Of a stretch of 64,000 bases of DNA, positions 59,208 to 64,000 are shown in pieces; positions within the stretch are counted from its first letter, which is position 1; the number at the start of each line of letters is the position of its first letter. This DNA comes from Neurospora tetraspora (Eukaryota > Ascomycota > Sordariomycetes > Sordariales > Sordariaceae). The notes beneath the pieces were generated by a model, which did no database searches, was not told where the DNA came from, and worked only from the letters and a program-made list of their open reading frames with translations. The stretch lies in the NCBI RefSeq assembly GCF_033439725.1, contig NW_026944388.1, positions 1,178,001 through 1,242,000 of the forward strand, read 5' to 3'. The position numbers were made by a program, and so were the translations under genes.

Positions 59208-61487
59208 CAGCCTCCACGTATGCCCCTTGCTTGGCCCTAGGACTCTGGGAGAGCAGCCCAGGTTAGGCCAGGCCTGGTCAAGTCGCGCTTTCATTGGGAC
59301 CTTTGTGGTGTTGCAGTTCCCGTGGTGACGTGAGACTCTTTTCTTCAAACTTCCTCTCCATCATTTAAAGCTCCTCAACCCTTGTGGTCTTTAGTTCTAC
59401 CGCCATACCGCAGTTGGCATGGGGACAAAACATCTTTGTTTCCTCTCCGGCCTCATCCTCGGGTAGATCTCCCCTCGCTTACACACTCGCAAGCCTAGCC
59501 CCCTAGGCCAAGCCAAGGGGTATCCTCATGAACGGTTTCTTGGATACTTATTAGCACAGAAAAGCAATTATCGAGCACAGCGGGACCTACCTCGAACACT
59601 CCAAACTCGGTGCTACAGAGCACGGGGGCACTGGGGGTTCGGCGGGTTGGAGGTCGATATGAAGCACCGGGGTTAGGGTAGGACTCAGGAGCCAAACAAG
59701 GGGGACAAGGGGACATTAACTACCAGGACAGTTTGACAAACAGACCCTGATAACACGGCACACACGCGAGACATCACCGGGTCGGGGTGACATATTACCC
59801 TCTGAATATTATATCGAACCCCCAATATTAATGAGGCATCAATGCGGACTGGGGGTATTGCTCCCCAGAAGCCTCCAAACAACATGTAAACGAGCCGAAG
59901 AGAAAAAAACGACGCTGGTATGCGGGGTTCAATTGAAGACGGGTTGGGCGTGTGGGCAGACGGGAGATTGCGCCGCCTTCTCGACCGGGCCATCTCAGGA
60001 GCGGGTTGAGAGGCTCTTCAAACATCTTTTCAACACATTTTACTGACAATATAACCTTTGGAATATTGCTGATTCAAGTGCAAAAGAGGCTCACTCATTG
60101 GCTCCATCACACATCCACCAAAAGCTCTGCTTGGAATGGAGCTATGATGACATTCAACATCTTTACTTTGCCCCTTTGCGAGTGGAGACAGCCCAATCAG
60201 GCCCTGAACCGCTATAGTCGTGCAGGTAGTCTTCCGCTTTTTAGCTTCATGCGCACATGGCCAAAGAGGAGCCGGAAAGGGAGTGTGGGAGCATTTAGCA
60301 TTGGCCTTTTTCTTGAACTGGTCGTGAAGGGCTTCTTGAGACTCTCATAGGCTCGTAAACTCTGCGATGAGCCGATGACGGCTTTTGGAGATAGGGCTTC
60401 GTTCCGTTCCCGCAGTTCTGGATCCCAATCGATCCCTTGCTGCTGCCCCCAATGACTGACGACGATGGACGGGCCGTCTTTCTGGAGGCGGGATTGCAGA
60501 ATCATGCCGCAACTCCCTGGCTTCCCACCAGTCAAGTCGACGGCGCACGCCCTGCAGAACACTTACATATATCTTCCGGTACACGACGCAGCAGTTCTGC
60601 ATCGTCTGCAGCTTTGGCCAATCCCATCGTTCGCCCGTCCGTCTTATACCAATCCGAGTGGAGGCTCGTCGACATTCGAGTCTTACTTTCTCGGGCCCGG
60701 ACATCAGTGGCATGAGGTAACCGTCAGGTGTCTAGGAACGCTCTATCCTCTCTTCCAACCATCGGTCGCCTCACTCGTGGCTTGACTGTTGTGTTGGTAT
60801 GTGTGTTGAAGCCATCAATTTCATATTTCTCCTTGGGAGCTGCTCACCGGCCACCTATCTGTGCCATCTGTGCTCCCTCATCTAGGGTTGAGACCGCCCA
60901 AGTCAAGTCACATCACCCGTTCATCTCATTTCATCGGGGGGTTATCGTGCTGGGTAGGAGTGTCTCCTCGCTTGTCATATCAAACTCTCTCCACTCTTTC
61001 CACTCTCATCCTTGCCGCCATCATCTTGTTTACTCCTTGGCCCTTTAACAAGTCCGTTATCGATTGCAATCTTAATATCATCTATACCCACTCGGGTCTC
61101 GCCGGCAGCAAGTGGAAATCTTGCTGTGGTTCACCTAGCTTGGGAGTTGAATGCTCAACACCTAGGTATTGCGCACGACCGGCTCGCTGTTAGCTAGGGG
61201 ATCACGCGTTGGTCTCCCGTGGACCAAGTCCCGTGTCATTGTTAGTGTTGTGCGGATGTCAGGAGCGCAAAGACCGACCTGGAAGCCAACCCAACAATAG
61301 ATTGGTGTGAAATCAAACAAGGAGAGGCCCCAAGAGCCCAAGACGATCTATCTGATCGGGTTGTTATTAGGCGTGGATCAGTCAGGGGAGACAGGGGATT
61401 TCCGAATTGCGCAGTGGAGGAACAGGGACGTCGAGTGCCCACAATCCGGGATTCGAAGAGCAACGGCGCGGGTCCAGTTTCGTCAAC
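59208..61487. other. intergenic DNA between the retrotransposon and the last gene
   Basis: About 2.3 kb of normal composition. Several frames of about 100 codons overlap on both strands, none with domains or splice support. The last few hundred bases should be promoter and leader of the downstream gene. Confidence 0.5.
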
Positions 61488-64000
61488 ATGACATCGTCCA
61501 GTTTGGGGGAACAGGCGGCGGGCCCGGGCCAGGGCCTTGCCCCTGGGGCTGCTTCCACATTTCACTTCACAGTGGACTCGTTCAGCGCACGCACACAATT
61601 GCGCAGAAGAGGAACCACCACTGGGGCTGACAGGAAGAAGAAGGGCACGGACAGCCCTAGCGCCGGAACTCGAGCTCCTGGGGGAAAGAAGCACAACTCG
61701 GCCGTCATCACCTCCAACTCCAACACCAACCAGCTGCCCGGGCCTGGATCCAACCTTGACACCTACAACACCACGGTCACCACCACCACCGCTCGCCTAG
61801 CAACCGGCAACGGCAGTGACAACCTCAACAACGGCATTTCACAGACTGCCGATGAGAGCAACGTCCATCACACGCACCGTCAGAACCACAATTCCTCCAA
61901 ACTTCCCGCTTTTCGCTTCGCCGACCTTCAGAAAAAGGACGCATCCAGGTCGCTTTTCCCTTCGCTGCCGCTCCTGCAGCCCATCCACATCCCACCCTCA
62001 CCTAATAAATCTAGACGGGGCCCAGTCTCGTCGACAGCTGGAGACCCTGCGCACCTGCAATTACCTCTTGACCTACAGCTAGCCGCAACTGCCAGTCCAC
62101 CACAATTTAACCAGCAGCAATCGACTAGCCCATTTAATCATAACCTCGTCAACCACCCACAGCTTTCGAGCTCGACTACTACTGCAGCAACACCGCCAAG
62201 ACAAGCCCACAAGCGATTACGAGACTCTCCTGCCATTCGAGCCTCGACGTTCCAGCCCTTTTCGCCAACAGCACAGCACTCGTCTATTGGCTCAAAGCGC
62301 CCAGCCTCTTCCGTCTGCGATAGTCAAAGTGCCGCCAGGGGCCCGTATGCGTCGAGATACCGGTCTGCATCTATCGTAACACCCGTTGGGAAACGTCGCC
62401 AAACGACCTCGATCGGACTTTCACCTTCCATCGATACTGCGCAGGGCCCACGTGAACCGGTACCGCCCGCGACCACCAAGTCGAGGAAGATTAATGAGAA
62501 GAGGAGATCCCGCCCGCCAGCCTCTTCCAAACCCGCCATTGTCCTAAGTGCCTCCGGTCCCGGCTCCGGAGGGCAAGCAAATACCTCCCCGACCCGAACA
62601 TTACGCTCGTCGACATCTCGCGACGACCTGTTGTTCGACGACTACGATCCCGGGCGCACCGCGGGCGATACAAACGAGGGGGACATGTCGAACTCAACCC
62701 AGAGAGAACGCGCATTGAGGGCCCTGGAGGGCAGACGGGATGACGATATGTCGCGGATGACACCACCAGATTCGGCTGCTGCCGCTTCCGACAATGAAAA
62801 TACGGCCGAAATCTTTATGAATATTGCCCGCGAGGATCCAGCACCGCGGCCGGCGCAAAGCCGGACTGAGGATCAGAGCGCAATTGTAAGTCGGTTTATC
62901 TGGGGTGTTTGCTATTCGCCTACGGAATTTGCGCGGTAGCTTATTGGCTAACTGGCGGACAGTCACGCATAAATCGAACCTCCTCCCATCGCCGGCCACT
63001 ATCTACAGCGATACCATCTTATCAGACGTCATCACCGCCCCAGGTGTCTTCTCGGCGACTTTCCGATTCCCGCGACACAACCTCGTCCAAAAGCCGGCTG
63101 CGTTCCGACTCACAAACAGCCCGCGAACCTTTCCGAGGCATCACGAGAGATCGTCTCATTACCAACCTACCGCAGGAGGATCTTGGTCGCTCCCAGTCTG
63201 TTCGAACCTCTCTGAGACAAGCCCCGCCAACCCCCCGGCAGATAGCGTTCCAGGATGCTTATGAGGCGGGCGCCGGACTTTCACGAAGATCGTCAATGGC
63301 AGAGATCTCGTCCGTTGGGAGGAATTCACAATATCGGAATTCGAACCTTGCCCTTGGCGGCCGGATTTACAACTCGTCGCCATTAGTTCCCCGGGCTCCT
63401 GAGCCGCAAAGACCAGAACCACCTCAGAACGTGGAGACAAATCAAGGCGCCGAAGGGACGGATTCATCAACATCGACGGCGGACCCCTCTACTGTCTGGG
63501 ATGAGCTGGACGACCTAAAGTCTCGCATTCATAGGTTGGAGTTGACGGGGAAGAAGCCACCGTCAGGAGCAGGAAATTCCAGGAGTTCAGAGGAGCGTCC
63601 GCCTACAGCGACGACCAATGCTACAACCATGTCCGCGTCGCCGAAGCGTGGATCGGGAGGAACTACTGTTAACCACGGAGAGACGGCTAGTAATGCGTCA
63701 TCACGAGAAACACAGCCCATTCTTCTATCAGCCCTGTTAAAGACAAAAGGCCTGATCAGTGCTGAAGTCTTCAATGCTATTGAGTCGGCAGCAAATGACG
63801 CCTTGGCTTTGACTTCCATGATTGGTGCTGCCGGACAGCCGGGACCGATATCGAGCGGCGCGAGTGTTGTTGGGGGCTATGGTAGTGGTGTCACGGATCG
63901 GCAGCTCCGAAGGAAAGCGGATAGTATCTGCAGGAGCTTGACTGAGTTATGCATCGCATTGACGGATGAAGCTAACCAGACCAAGCCAGCTCAGCCCGCG
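61488..64000 (+). CDS. large Ser/Thr/Pro-rich fungal protein of unknown function (3' end beyond window)
   Basis: Two exons visible: 61488-62885 and 62963-64000 (runs off the edge), with a 77-bp intron (GTAAGT donor, CTAAC branch point, ACAG acceptor); 812 residues so far. The start is the first ATG of the frame, in CAACATGACA. Residues 1-450 are low-complexity and basic, with many SP/TP sites. The most conserved-looking parts are in exon 2: TVWDELDDLKSRIHRLELTG (about 640) is a short amphipathic helix, and ALLKTKGLISAEVFNAIESA followed by NDALALTSMIG (about 727-760) and LRRKADSICRSLTELCIALT (about 785-805) look like helical segments. I do not recognise the family. Composition suggests a mostly disordered cytoplasmic or nuclear scaffold protein. 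Confidence 0.8.

Noticed and set aside
1-64000. CRISPR arrays, bacterial operon signals, dispersed 5S rRNA, biosynthetic gene cluster
   Set aside because: No spaced direct repeats, no 5S-like sequence seen, genes are intron-containing eukaryotic singletons without pathway clustering.

Overview
This window looks like nuclear chromosomal DNA of a filamentous ascomycete, most likely Neurospora or a close Sordariales relative. The protein-coding genes have short introns (51 to about 210 bp, many near 60 bp) with GTAAGT- or GTACGT-like donors and CTAAC/CTGAC branch points. An AT-rich retrotransposon block carries only C/T and G/A differences between its paired LTRs, the mark of repeat-induced point mutation (RIP). 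All assignments rest on reading motifs and splice signals by eye; no database search was run.

Layout. 0-14 kb is gene-dense: a possible 3' exon of an upstream gene, an NSRP1-like coiled-coil protein (+), then four minus-strand genes: the mitochondrial small Tim chaperone tim13, a PI-specific phospholipase C, the mitochondrial DEAD-box helicase mrh4, and a 1,538-residue acidic repeat protein with an N-terminal AMPK-type glycogen-binding (CBM48) domain and a hydrophobic C-terminal tail. 16-22 kb holds iwr1 (+) and an F-box/leucine-rich-repeat protein (-). After about 5.9 kb of mostly non-coding DNA come a PAS-domain protein kinase, a triple-KH RNA-binding protein and the ER nucleotide-sugar transporter hut1 (all +), and then a dual-specificity (MAPK-type) phosphatase (-). 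42.8-61.5 kb has no intact nuclear gene. The window ends inside a large serine-rich fungal protein of unknown function (+).

The gene-free stretch contains the main structural story. A Ty1/copia-type element (46853-59202, + strand, GCATG target duplication) was interrupted by a Ty3/gypsy-type element (48596-55168, - strand, CTACT target duplication). Both are riddled with stops by RIP. The 5' LTR of the outer element also contains a 259-bp insert of mitochondrial DNA (a NUMT): an nad5 fragment in one orientation joined to a complete mitochondrial tRNA-Trp(UCA) in the other. The insert shows no sign of RIP, so it probably arrived after the elements were mutated.

Two short non-autonomous inverted-repeat elements (44090-44259 and 24220-24377), a tRNA-like sequence and a 222-bp tandem duplication make up the other recognisable non-genic structure. 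The genes are ordinary eukaryotic singletons (signalling, RNA biology, mitochondrial biogenesis, secretory pathway) and do not form a cluster.
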